From: Bimastos eiseni
Lineage: Eukaryota; Annelida; Clitellata; Crassiclitellata; Lumbricidae
Length of the DNA stretch: 64,000 nt
Direction: 5' to 3'
Assembly (NCBI GenBank): GCA_959347315.1
Contig: OY365811.1
Location: 35,387,574 to 35,451,573 of the forward strand
Shown one piece after another: positions 24,544 through 36,362 of this stretch; position 1 is the stretch's first letter, and each line of letters starts with the position of its first letter. The notes beneath the pieces are model-generated. The model made no database searches and had not been told where the DNA came from. It saw nothing but the letters and a program-made list of their open reading frames with translations. The position numbers and the translations under genes were made by a program.

Positions 24544-25379
24544 ACGAGAGATTACTGGTCATGAATGAGAGGCCATTAATAATGATGTAACGTAATGCTT
24601 TGGACTTCATTCGATCTAGAGCAAAACATTTAATGCATTGGGTTGTATTATGAGTTTTATCATGCCGATACCTAACTACTCGTATCTTTAAATAACTTAC
24701 TGGAAATTTTACATTTCATTAGGAAATTGTTTTGTGGCGATTGTGAAATTGTTTTCGATGATTGCACCGTGTCTTTTACAGTTTTGCTGTAGCCCCGTTT
24801 AGTGATGCTTCGTAAAACTTGCTAAGTGTTCTGTTTTGCCAGTGTGTTTGAATTTAATCCTGTATTTTATGTTGTCTCTCATCTTAGTTAATATCAAAAA
24901 CGAAACTGAACATTGTCATTGTATGATAGATAATTCCCATGCAGGATTCAAATTTAGCAGAAAGCAAAATAATTGCAATTTGGTCATAATGAAACAGATA
25001 ACTTGACACATTTTTTTTCGCATGATGGAGACCTGGGTAGGTTGGGAGTCCAGAATGCTGACCAATAGAATAATCTGCAATGTTGTTGTCAAGACCTAGA
25101 GACTCTGAACCTAGACTTTGTACCCCAAGACCTTTGTTGCCAAGGCCTTTGATCTCAAGACCAAAACTTTGAAAAATCACAATCATACCCAGATTTATAT
25201 TCCTTACTAAAAAATACTAATCAGACAACCCAATATTTTAATGAAAACACGACCTTTGAAACCGCTCTTAATGCAGGCTCCAGAGATTTCTTCATGCATA
25301 ATGTTACTTCAAATATTTTATGCCTTTTAAAAAACCAATTTGCTTGGTATTTTCTGACTAAGCATGCGCTGGATGGTAC
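24544..25379. other. Intergenic, no gene seen
   Basis: AT-rich. A degenerate run of AAGACCTTTG / CAAGACCT words at about 25090-25165 is the only structure noticed. Confidence 0.5.
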
Positions 25380-27801
25380 TAGAGGAACAGGAGGGTGAGG
25401 GTATTGGAGGTAAGGGAGGGTGAGGGTAAGGGAGGGAAGGGAGGGTGAGAGTATTGGAGGTAAGGGAGAGTGAGGGTATTAGAGGAAAAGAAGGGTGAGA
25501 GTATTAGAGGTAAGGGAGGGTGAGGGCATTGGAGGAAAAGGAGGGTGAGAGTATTGGAGGTAAGGGAGGGTGAGGGCATTGGAGGAAAAGGAGGGTGAGA
25601 GTAAGGGAGGGAAGGGAGGGTGAGAGTATTGGAGGAAATGGAGGGGGAAGAGTATTGGAGGAAATGGAGGGGGAGAGTATTGGAGGTAAGGGAGGGTGAG
25701 GTCATTGGAGGTAAGAGAGGGTGAGGGTATTGGAGGAAAAGAAGGGTGAGAGTTTTGGAGGTAAGGGAGGGTGAGGTCATTGGAGGTAAGGGAGGGTGAG
25801 GGTATTGGAGGTAAGGGAGGGTGAGGGTATTGAAGGAAAAGGAGGGTGAGGGTATTGGAGGAAAAGGAGGGTGAGGGCATTGGAGGAAAAGGAGGGTGAG
25901 AGTATTGGAGGTAAGGGAGGGTGAGGGCATGGGAGGAAAAGGAGGGTGAGAGCATTGGAGGTAAGGGAGGGTGAGGGTATTGGAGGAAATGGAGGGGGAG
26001 AGTATTGGAGGTAAGGGAGGGTGAGAGTATTGGAGGTAAGGGAGGGTGAGGGTATTGGAGGAAAAGGAGGGTGAGAGTAAGGGAGGGAAGGGCGGGTGAG
26101 GGTATTGGAGGTAAGGGAGGGTGAGGGTATTGGAGGTAAGGGAGGGCGAGGGTATTGGAGGAAAAGAAGGGTGAGAGTATTGGAAGAAAAGGAGGGTGAG
26201 GGCATTGGAGGAAAAGGAGGGTGAGAGTATTGGAGGTAAGGGAGGGTGAGGGCATTGGAGGAAAAGGAGGGTGAGAGTATTGGAGGTAAGGGAGGGTGAG
26301 GGCATTGGAGGAAAAGGAGGGTGAGGGCATTGGAGGAAAAGGAGGGTGAGAGTATTGGAGGTAAGGGAGGGTGAGGGCATTGGAGGAAAAGGAGGGTGAG
26401 AGTATTGGAGGTAAGGGAGGGTGAGGGCATTGGAGGAAAAGGAGGGTGAGAGTATTGGAGATAAGGGAGGGTGAGGGTATTGGAGGTAAGGGAGGGTGAG
26501 GGTATTGGAGGAAAAGAAGGGTGAGAGTTTTGGAGGTAAGGGAGGGTGAGGTCATTGGAGGTAAGGGAGGGTGAGGGTATTGGAGGTAAGGGAGGGTGAG
26601 GGTATTGAAGGAAAAGGAGGGTGAGAGTATTGGAGGAAAAGGAGGGTGAGGGCATTGGAGGAAAAGGAGGGTGAGAGTATTGGAGGTAAGGGAGGGTGAG
26701 GGCATTGGGGGAAAAGGAGGGTGAGAGTATTGGAGGTAAGGGAGGGTGAGGGCATTGGGGGAAAAGGAGGGTGAGAGTATTGGAGGAAAAGAAGGGTGAG
26801 AGTTTTGGAGGTAAGGGAGGGTGAGGTCATTGGAGGTAAGGGAGGGTGAGGGTATTGGAGGTAAGGGAGGGTGAGGGTATTGAAGGAAAAGGAGGGTGAG
26901 AGTATTGGAGGAAAAGGAGGGTGAGGGCATTGGAGGAAAAGGAGGGTGAGAGTATTGGAGGTAAGGGAGGGTGAGGGCATTGGGGGAAAAGGAGGGTGAG
27001 AGTATTGGAGGTAAGGGAGGGTGAGGGCATTGGGGGAAAAGGAGGGTGAGAGTATTGGAGGTAAGGGAGGGTGAGGGCATTGGGGGAAAAGGAGGGTGAG
27101 AGTATTGGAGGAAAAGGAGGGTGAGGGCATTGGAGGAAAAGGAGGGTGAGAGTATTGGAGGTAAGGGAGGGTGAGGGCATTGGGGGAAAAGGAGGGTGAG
27201 AGTATTGGAGGAAAAGGAGGGTGAGGGCATTGGAGGAAAAGGAGGGTGAGAGTATTGGAGGTAAGGGAGGGTGAGGGCATTGGGGGAAAAGGAGGGTGAG
27301 AGTATTGGAGGAAAAGGAGGGTGAGGGCATTGGAGGAAAAGGAGGGTGAGAGTATTGGAGGTAAGGGAGGGTGAGGGCATTGGGGGAAAAGGAGGGTGAG
27401 AGTATTGGAGGTAAGGGAGGGTGAGGGCATTGGGGGAAAAGGAGGGTGAGAGTATTGGAGGAAAAGGAGGGTGAGGGCATTGGAGGAAAAGGAGGGTGAG
27501 AGTATTGGAGGTAAGGGAGGGTGAGGGCATTGGGGGAAAAGGAGGGTGAGAGTATTGGAGGAAAAGGAGGGTGTGGGCATTGGAGGAAAAGGAGGGTGAG
27601 AGTATTGGAGGTAAGGGAGGGTGAGGGCATTGGGGGAAAAGGAGGGTGAGAGTATTGGAGGAAAAGGAGGGTGAGAGTATTGGAGGTAAGGGAGGGAGAG
27701 GGTTTGGAGGAAAGGGAGGGTGAGAGTATTGGATGTAAGGGAGGGAGAGGATATTGGAGGAAAAGGAGGGTGAGAGTGTTGGAGGTAAGGGAGGGTGAGG
27801 G
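25380..27801 (+). repeat. 25-bp minisatellite, about 97 units, with higher-order repeats
   Basis: Each unit combines (A/G)GTATTGG or GGCATTGG, AGG(T/A)AA, then GGGAGGGTGAG or GGAGGGTGAG. Variant units alternate to make 50-bp and 100-bp higher-order units; the 100-bp form is very regular at 27061-27360. A block of at least 150 bp starting with AGTTTTGGAGG recurs at about 25750, 26525 and 26800. The strand is purine-rich and has many GGG runs. Because 25 is not a multiple of 3 and the units lack minus-strand stops, all three minus frames stay open for hundreds of codons. Ends are more diverged than the middle. It lies 0.9 kb past the IPO4 stop. Confidence 0.95.
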
Positions 27802-28867
27802 ATCGCTGTTTCCTTAATTCGGTCACACACCACGCTATGCATATATAATTATATCCGTCTGTTATAAGTTCAGCGCGGAGTTACCGAGACTCTTGTCTGT
27901 CATAACCAGGGACGTCATTTGGGAGGCAGAGGGCATTTGCCCTTCTGAATTTCCAGATATAGATTATAGTGCATATAAATATCCATACAAGGTCATAATT
28001 TAACAGCCATAATTATAATTTTTTAGTAACAAATCTCGTTGAATTTTTGATATTAACATTTTGGTATAACTCAAAACACCCCCCGTCGCCAGAAAAATTT
28101 TTCACCACGTCGTTATAATTTTTTTCACCAGAAAAATGTTTGCTTGCCCTCCTCTGAAAATAGCTGAAATTACGTCCCTGGTCATAACTGAACCCAACAA
28201 TGCCAATATTCCAAAGCTGGCGAAAATTTGACTGAATTCAGCGATATCTAGAAATATGGAAATTTAAAGCCGAACTATTACACGAATAGTGGATTAGGAA
28301 TGTGAAATCGGATAGATCTAAGAAATTCAACTCACACTGTAAATTAAATGAGAAATCATTAATTAAATTAAGATATAGAAGCATATTGAAGTTGATATAG
28401 TTTGGCTACACATTTTGATTCTATGTTATACATTTTTTGCGACTGACGACGAGCTCGCATTGAATAAATAATTATTATCGAAACGGATATGAAGTTTATG
28501 GAAGCCTATGATAATATGTATGATGCTGACAAATGATCTCACCTGATAAAGCTCTCATTGATAATGAGCAGGGTCGAGACCAAATAGGGCCGCTATAGAA
28601 AACACGAAGCATTTACACTTTATGTTACATTGACAATCAACGCGTAGCCAAATTAGCCAAAACAGCTGTGCAGTCATTAATTTTTTTCGTGTTATACTCA
28701 TTTGAATATTCTATGCATAGATATATGACTCTGCACAGTCCATGAAGTCCAACTTCCGTTCGAAGGAGTTCCTTCAGTGTTGAATGGGAGACAGATTTCT
28801 TCAAACTCTTCATTTTATGGGTTTCTATTGCATTTCATGCACTTGGTCTGTGTGAGCAACTTTCGAC
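27802..28867. other. Intergenic upstream of LSM14
   Basis: Holds the MITE at 27907-28180 and the presumed 5' region of LSM14. No TATA box or ORF could be assigned. Confidence 0.4.
27907..28180 (+). mobile_element. hAT-like MITE with 8-bp target site duplication
   Basis: The termini are CAGGGACGTCATTT at the left and, inverted, CAGGGACGTAATTT at the right. The flanks are an identical GTCATAAC at 27899-27906 and 28181-28188. An 8-bp duplication with CAGGG ends is the mark of the hAT superfamily. At 274 bp it cannot encode a transposase, so it depended on another element. Confidence 0.88.
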
Positions 28868-31800
28868 ATGAGTGGAAGTATCCCTTACCTTGGGAGCAAA
28901 ATAAGCCTCATATCAAAGGCCGAAATTCGATACGAAGGAATTCTCTACACTATCGATCCCAATGAGTCTACTGTCGCTCTCGCAAAAGGTTTTGTTTAAT
29001 TTCATACGCTAATGTGTATTTTGTCATTTCATATTTAAAAAAAGCCATTTATGTACGTTCATATTAAACGTGTACTGCCTGTTGTTTAGTTTAAAAACAC
29101 CGCTTCAATTGCCAAACCGAATTTGCAGCTAACAAAACTTAGACTATACCTAGTCGTCACTGGGTTAGCTGTGTCAACCGACGAGTCCCTGTTCTCCAGT
29201 GTCGGTTAAAGGGATTACTTATAGAACCGGGAACCGCAGCTTGTGCATAACAGTTTTGTCTTGGCTTGTGTAAGTTGTGTGCAGTGTGGTGTCTGACATA
29301 CTTCTGATTGGTTAAAAGACAAGACACCGATAATATATTACAAGAGGATACATGCTAACAGCAATTGAAATATGACACATGCTAAATGCTACACAATGCT
29401 AAATATAAAGTTTTGACTCTATGCTAAATGTACTGCTCAATATGAAATTGAATATAATTGTTTGACTCTAACTAGTCTTTTGCAGCGGAGTTTGAATCGC
29501 CCAGTGTAATGCAATGTACAAAAACTTAATTTCGTACTTCTTTGTGCCTTGTAAAAAGTGACCCTTCAATAGTGATTGCTTCCGACACTTGAGACAATGC
29601 CAAATGTACCTGTCAAGCTTAGATGCCTCTGTAATGAATGTTGGTGGCACATATCATAATGTACACTGCTATGTAGAATTTCTTAGTTTGTTCCAGTAAA
29701 GAAAGGCTCTGTGTCAGTCAAAGCTCATGCCGGAAGTATATTGTTATGACCAATGGCTGCAGACCAATAGATATGATACATTATTCATCAGTTGCAGTCA
29801 ATAATTCTATTCATGAGTAAGCCGGTTAATGAGCTGACACTGTAAGTGAATCATGCAGTCAATTTTCGACCGCAGAAGCATTATCCTTAAAGTATCAAGA
29901 TAAAGACTAAAGCAAAAATTATTTGAAAGTATTCTCGATAACTTGAATGTTAATTAGGCATAATCATTTATTTATAATTTTCTCCTGCAGTTTTGTCTGT
30001 TTGAATATTTGCTTGCACAGAGTCAGCTTTTGTAAGTCATGCATGTAGTCAATTTTTTTGTTCCATGCAATTGATGTAAACAATTATGCTCACAGGAGTC
30101 TGGAGCAACATGTACCAGTTTGTACATTTGGTCCCTTGCAAGTTGTAGTAGACGATCATGGTCACGGACCATAATAAGCTTTTCGATGTGTGTCTTAAAA
30201 CTCTTGAAGCAATAGATCTATTCTTGTCTCATGATTTGCACTGTGATATGTTTTAGTTCGATCATTTGGTACTGAGGATCGACCAACAGATCATCCAGTA
30301 CCTCCAAGAGATGAAGTCTTTGAATATATAATCTTTCGAGGTAGTGATATTAAGGATCTGCACGTGTGCGAGCCTCCGAGACCAACATCTTTACAACAGT
30401 CTGCCATCCCCCAGGATCCGGCTATTGTCAAGGTGTGTCAGTTGCTCAAGCATGCTTTTGGGTTAAATGTTCTGACTGAGTGTTCAGGTTTAAAGTGAGA
30501 GCTACTAGTTAGGATTTTATACACCAGCGTTTCCCAATCTTTTTTGGCCATTGAACGCTTTTTATATTAATTTTTTTGTAGCGGAACCACCATCCAAAAG
30601 AAAATATGTTCTGTTATGAGTACAAATGCTTGAGAATGCAGACAATTATAGGTTTAAGCCTAGATTAGATTAATAATAACACAAATATCGATAACAATAA
30701 CATGAATTCTCTTTAATATAAAGTTATACATAGATGTTAAGAAAAAAGCCTCCTATGAATAATTCATAATATTTATTTAAAATTATTTTAAGCTTATTGT
30801 TCGCACTGAAAGTTTTTTGCGGAACCCTTGTCTTCACCTCACGGAACCCTAGGGTTTTGAGGAACACAGTTTGGAAACGCTGCTATGCACTACCGCGCTT
30901 CATCATGACCTGTGAATCTGTTTGCATCCATTCTGTTTGAATATGGCTTTGTTTTCTTAGGTTGTGAGTGCTTCTGAATGGTCTCTTTTTGAAGAGGCCC
31001 TATGTGAATCTGATATTGCAGTTACAGTTAGATCTGTGAAAGCAGTTATCACTGACATATTGTTTAATAAGTAGACAAGTATGTAGTCTTTTATTAGTGC
31101 AAAAAAATGACCTAGATTCACAATATTCAAAATTTTTTTCATTTTAAGGCAATTAATTAGGGTTTGATTTCTGTGACCTTTCAGTCATCACAGCCCGTAT
31201 CGAGTGTTGCTGTAGGGCCGGGAGGACCTGCCAGTGCATCGTACCATGGCAACACCTACCAGGGTCCATATGGAGGCTATCCTGGTTACCACCAGTATGG
31301 CCAGCCTGTTATGTCGGGGCAACATTACAACAATGCTCCTTCTGTGGCGACTTCAGGTGCGATTTTGAGTCACTTTTTTCCTGTTAGTTATTTTATTACT
31401 TTTCGGAGAGTGCAGGCAAAGATTGTGCAAACGTTTATATGTTTAAGGCAGCAACCATTTCTTTCTTTTGGCATCCCTTTCTTGTGTTGTTGGTTATGAG
31501 AAAAAAATGACTTTTGATGTGAAAAAGTTGGTCCAGAAGAATGTTTTTTTTTCAATAATAACCTCTTCAAGTAACCTATCATTGGGATGGTGCTGATTGC
31601 AAGGTTGCATGTTCTTTGATTTTTTTATTAGGTGTTTAGTTTTATGGTTTGTAAGACATGCCTACTGTGCCCCACACACATGTTAAACATTTCTAGAACC
31701 AGTCTGATTCCATGCAACTAGAAGTACAAGGATGATGTGTCTGGAATTTATCTGATTTTGTTTCTGTATACATCTGTCTTTATTATTATTATCAGTATGT

Positions 31801-34800
31801 TGCTTTCAAATTAACCAACTTACATGCTCCTTGCACACTCCATGTCACAGAGTATTGCACTCAGTAGGTGGTTTATCTTGAAGAGGTGCTATGTAAATTA
31901 CTTAGATAGACAGACAGACAGACAGACAGATAGTAGATAGATAGATACCTTGCCTCTTGTTGTGTTGTGTCTATTATGTTACACTTTTGATTGATTTGAT
32001 TGTCCAAAGATGACCAGTTCTTGTTATGTATTGTCTTGTTATCTATTGTCTTGTTATCTATTGTCTTGTTATGTATTGTCTGGGCTGTTAGGTTCTCGTG
32101 GACCAACCCCTGTAGGCCGAAGATCTCCCGCTGGGAAGACTGGACCACGTCATAAGCCAAAATCGGCTCAATCTGGTACGATGGCCCTGCCATGCACAGC
32201 TCAGAGTGCATCTCTAATTGGATGTTTTTCATGTTCAAATTCTTTAATGTCTACACAGGTCTTTCAATGGCACTTAATGAAACTTGGGTTTGACTAAGGG
32301 TTTATAATTGCAAGGTATAATTGCAAGGTTGTATCAGATGAGCATGAGATCGGTTGTATCAGATGATCATAGGAATAGGTTGTATCAGATGATCATAGGA
32401 ATAGGTTGTATCAGATGATCATGAGATAGGTTGTATCAGATGATCATGAGATAGGTTGTATCAAATGATCATAGGAATAGGTTGTATCAAATGATCATAG
32501 GAATAGGTTGTAATAGGTAATCATGAGAATTGTTTGCATCAATATCTATCATTTGGTGAGACGTGGTAGTCTGTGTGCTAGTGCTCTTGAGATGTAATCC
32601 AATGATTGCAAATTTTAGCCTGTTGAGTGGACTCCAGTATAGGGATCTTGGACAAGCTGCTTGCACAAATTGTCTCTTTACCAAGCAGTTTAATTAGTTG
32701 GAGTGCATGCTCGGACATAACTCGCTAGTCTTGGGATGTGCTGGCCCTCTGTCCATAACCTTGGGATTTATCCAAGGTCCATTCCCTCAGGATTCGTCCA
32801 TGACCTTGGGATGAATCTAGTGCCATCTCAATAACCAAAGAGAAGGAAACAAGTGCCTCCCTGGGATGCACTGGCCCTGCATTTCCACAAGAGGCACAGA
32901 GGCGTTTCATCAACTGTCTCTATTTTCTTTTCTTGTTGAACAACAGGAGCCGCAAGTCATGCCACTCCTGCCAACCGCCGGTCTCCAACTGCGGACCAAG
33001 GCGTCCAGACTTCTGCTGGAGTATCAGGTGGATATGGAGGTGGAAGAGGCGGGCAGTATCGTGGCGGAAAGTACTTCAGGGACAACGCACGGTTTCAATT
33101 TCCACATTCTAACAACTACAATGACCGACCCCCACAGGATAATCGCCAGAGGAGCCGACCCCCAAGAGGTAGACACAGCATGCCCGTGTACCCACCTTTG
33201 ACGCTTGACTATTTATGTTGTTAAGAATATTGGGGGGTTATGCAGTCACTGGATCACTCTGAGTGAAGTTATTTACTGAGGGATTGCAATTGAAAGCTTT
33301 GCATTTAACTGCAATCGTAAATGCATGAAGAGGTTTGCAATGCAAGTTTGGTCTCTGGTTAAGACTTCTATATCCACCTGTACGTTCTTTAGACTGACTT
33401 TCAAGTATTGATCTGATTTCAGTTTGATTGTAGCTTGGCATTTTTTGATTCCTTGTTCATTAGAATTTGGTTTGATGGAAGTTACCAGTTGTAGTTATTG
33501 TTAAGTTTTAATGTTACTATGTTTTAATGTTAAATGTTTTTTAGATGAACATCAAGAGAGGTGAAACATTTACAAAGTTATGGAGTTGCTGAGAATGTTG
33601 TAGAACTGAGAGTTGTTTTGTTTTAATGTCTTCTTTGTAGGGTATTATCGAGGAAATGGTTGGGGTAATAGTTCGAGGGGCGGTGGGCACATGTCCCACA
33701 ACCGAGAACCAAGACGTGGATCACTGAAGTTTGAAAGTGAATTTGACTTTGAGACGGCCAATGCACAGTTTGACAAGGAGAACATTGAGAAGGAGCTGAA
33801 GGAGAAACTGACTCTTGGTAAGTTGGAAGCTGACTCATTATGACTTAGAAGCTGACTCTTTATAGGTTAGAAGCTGGCTCATGGTAAGTTAGAAGCTGGC
33901 TTTATAGGTTAGAAGCTAAATTAAAAGCTGACTCTTTGTAAGTTAGAAGCTGATCCTTCACGAGTTAGAAGCTGACTCATCGTGAGTCAGAAGCTGACTC
34001 TTGGCAAGTTAGAAGCTGTCTCAGACTTAAACCTAAGCAATGGCATCACATATCTTCGTGAGTGGTAAGCAGACTCTGGCAGTCATCAATATATTATGGT
34101 TATTATTTGATAAGTCTGTCCACAATTGATTATGAATAGCAGCGTCTTAAGAAAGGTAGAAAGAGAGACAGTTTACAGTGATGCCCTTTGGTTAGAAAAA
34201 TTCAATCTTACCCGTCCATTAATGGAACTGTTGACACTCTTTCACTTAATCCCTCCCTTTTGATGCTGTTTACATCAACGTCTTGCTAGGCATATAAATA
34301 AAGCAGCTGTTTGGAATTTGGCATGTTAACAATCACATGACTTATTTTGATACATGTGTACTGAATATCTTTCCATCCAAAGAAAACTTGAAGATTTGAC
34401 AATGACCAACCTTGATCAGTTAAAAATAGCTGCTATGATCCTTTGCAACAACTTTGCAGACTGTATATTCAATTTTCGGGAGCTGGAAACATTTCTGGAT
34501 TGTCGTTGTTGTTATTGGTTTCCTGTCCAGGTGACAGAGAACAGGCGGTTGCCAATGGCGATAAGGATGGATCAGTGGAGGAGAATGACGATGACGAGGA
34601 ACATCTAGTTTTCTACGATCGGGCAAAGTCATTTTTCGATAACATCAGCTGTGAAGCTACAGATCGAGCGAAGGGGTAAGTCCCACAAATGTCTTATCTC
34701 TCTATGAATCCCCTGTGGCTCTCTTTGAACTAGTTGCACCACAGTATATGCTGTCTTGAGTTAAGTCTAAGTTTGTGGGAGATCTTGGTTGAAGACTGCA

Positions 34801-36362
34801 AACATCATGAGAACCATATTCTGCCAAGTCATCTGCCAACGGCCTAGCATTTTGAAGAAGTTGGTTCCAAGACATTTCATCAGTATTTGGCTATATCGAT
34901 GTCAACATCGAGGAATGTTGCATTGCAGCTTCGCCTCACCTTGAACATGTTCGTATATATGAACGCGAACTTCTGGGTGGTTGGTTATGTATGGATGCTG
35001 CCTTTGGCAGTTGATGAAAGCTTGATTTTGGTGTTGAAGGGCAAACCATCGACCCAACTGGAAGGAGGAGCGAAAACTGAATGCAGAGACATTTGGAGTG
35101 CGCAGTGCGTCGCAGTTCAGTCGGCACGGTTACAGAGGAAGTCGCGGCGGTTACCGGAGCGGAGGACGCGGAGGAGGCGACATGGGTTTCTACAGAGGTC
35201 GTGGTACTGGGGACAAAGGTTCGAATGCATTCTTTGCCACTGCTTTGGCCGTTCTGTGAGCACCCTAGGTTTCGTCTTAACGTTTTTACAGTGTATTAAT
35301 ATGAGCCACTGGAATGAAGGTCAAGAGATAACATGTATGTTTACGGGGCCCAAATTTTGATCAAGATGTGAAGCATTCTCACCTGGATGATCAATCAGTC
35401 GTAATTTATATAGCACCACTTTGAGGTCTCTTCGATCAGTCGTAATTTATATAGCACCACTTTGAGGTCTCTATTCAATCAGTTGTAATTTATATAGCAC
35501 CACTTTGAGGTCTCTATTCAATCAGTCATAATTTATATAGCACCACTTCGAGGTCTTGTAACTTTCCCTCTACTCAATCAGTCATAATTTATGTAGCACC
35601 AATTCGTGGTCTCTACTCAATCAGTCATAATTTATATAGCACCACTTCGAGGTCTCTACTCAGAGGCACTCTTAATTGGTCTGTTAGTTTCAGAAGTATG
35701 AAGATTATGATGATGAAGATGAGTTCTCTTCCCAAAAGCAGGTCCATTTTTTATGCCACCCTGTGATGAGATTAGTGAAGTGCTTCCAATTCCCTTCCTT
35801 GCAGGCAATTGTGGGTGATCAACTTCTCCAAGATAGCTCCATAGTGGCTTGATATAGATTCGAACCTGCTACCCTCCAGTTACAAGGCAAAGAACCATAC
35901 CGCTATACCACCGCATCGTGTTACTTCTATTACTTGCGCGTATTTGCCTGGCTACTTTGCAGGCTGTTGTGTCTGTCTATATATGTTTGTTATCTGTTAT
36001 ATCTCTTTCTGTCTGTCCATGTGTATTTCTGTTTCTGTATGTCTCCCATTATCTATAGACTTTTGTTTGTATGTGACTGACTCTTTCGGTATATCCCTCA
36101 GGTTTTGTTATATTTGTGCTTCTCTAATATTGCCAGTTCTTGGCATCCATTAGTTTCATTCTCTTTCCTTAATTTCTGTCTGATTTGCTGATGTTTTGAC
36201 TGTTCTTATTGTGCAGGTGGTCGTCAAGGTTACCAAGGGAGTGGTGCTGGTGGTGGAGGAAGAGGGAGCTACAGAGACAAACGTAACCAAGAACGCAGTG
36301 ATAGGGCAGATTACAGCACCGACGCAAACAAATGCACAACTGTCTGTAAAGTTGTTGCATAG
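28868..36362 (+). CDS. LSM14: LSM14 (RAP55/Scd6/Tral) mRNA-repressor protein, nine coding exons
   Basis: RNA-granule protein that represses translation and recruits decapping factors (DDX6, EDC4 and 4E-T partners) in P-bodies. Exons: 28868-28988, 30257-30432, 31185-31356, 32092-32175, 32947-33168, 33641-33817, 34531-34675, 35040-35218, 36217-36362; sum 1,422 bases, about 473 aa, no frame break. Order: divergent LSm domain in residues 1 to about 84, with the [17 protein letters not shown] and [11 protein letters not shown] motifs; a G/Y/Q-rich linker; RGG-like GGYGGGRGG; the DFDF box ([14 protein letters not shown]) in exon 6; the FFD box ([12 protein letters not shown]) in exon 7; the TFG box ([10 protein letters not shown]) in exon 8; then a C-terminal RGG tail. 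All the family's boxes are present. The first donor (GTTTTG) is weak. The exact C-terminus is unsure: the stop TAG overlaps a splice-donor-like site, and a GTAAAG earlier in exon 9 could also be used. Confidence 0.93.
30525..30882 (+). mobile_element. hAT-like MITE in LSM14 intron 2
   Basis: The left end CAGCGTTTCCCAA and the right end (inverted) CAGCGTTTCCAAAC form the terminal repeats. Flanks TTATACAC and CTATGCAC agree at 6 of 8 bases, a decayed 8-bp duplication. Subterminal GCGGAACC words occur on both sides. Confidence 0.75.
31850..31946 (+). repeat. SINE tail followed by (GACA)n/(GATA)n
   Basis: CTTGAAGAGGTGCTATGTAAA, then about ten tetranucleotides. The tail-plus-microsatellite order fits retrotransposition with a simple-repeat 3' end. 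It lies in LSM14 intron 3. Confidence 0.65.
32021..32080 (+). repeat. 15-bp tandem repeat next to LSM14 exon 4 acceptor
   Basis: Four units of TCTTGTTATCTATTG (two carry G for C) end 11 bases before the exon 4 acceptor AG and form most of its pyrimidine-rich stretch. Confidence 0.8.
32326..32527 (+). repeat. 25-27-bp tandem repeat, about eight units
   Basis: Units read GGTTGTATCAGATGATCATG plus AGATA, or end in AGGAATA. The two unit types occur in pairs, so amplification took place in steps. It lies in LSM14 intron 4. Confidence 0.85.
32555..32690 (+). repeat. SINE copy sharing the conserved core
   Basis: Contains AGGGATCTTGGACAAGCTGC then TTGCACAAATTGTCTC, matching the core of the SINE at 23.5 kb. 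The tRNA-like head CGTGGTAGTCTGTGTGC is weak. It lies in LSM14 intron 4. Confidence 0.55.
33818..34022 (+). repeat. Tandem array derived from the LSM14 exon 6 splice donor
   Basis: About eight imperfect 20-28-base units containing (G)GTAAGTTAGAAG and CTGACTC. The exon 6 end and its donor (CTGACTCTTG|GTAAGTT) look like the first unit. Copies at 33884 and 33938 keep a full GTAAGT, giving decoy donors just inside intron 6. Confidence 0.8.
35400..35925 (-). repeat. SINE with tRNA head and tandemly amplified 3' tail
   Basis: On the minus strand the head (35925 to about 35850) has A-box-like GTGGTATAGCGGTATGG and B-box GGTTCGAAT. The 3' end GACCTCGAAGTGGTGCTATA is followed by six tail copies spaced about 42 bases (one 57) down to 35400. 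It lies in LSM14 intron 8. Confidence 0.7.

Noticed and set aside
25379..27842. Minus-strand ORFs of 787, 424, 333, 292 and 267 aa rich in Pro, Ser and Leu
   Set aside because: They are translations of the 25-bp minisatellite. All three minus frames are open because the unit lacks stops and shifts frame; there is no unique coding sequence or splice context.
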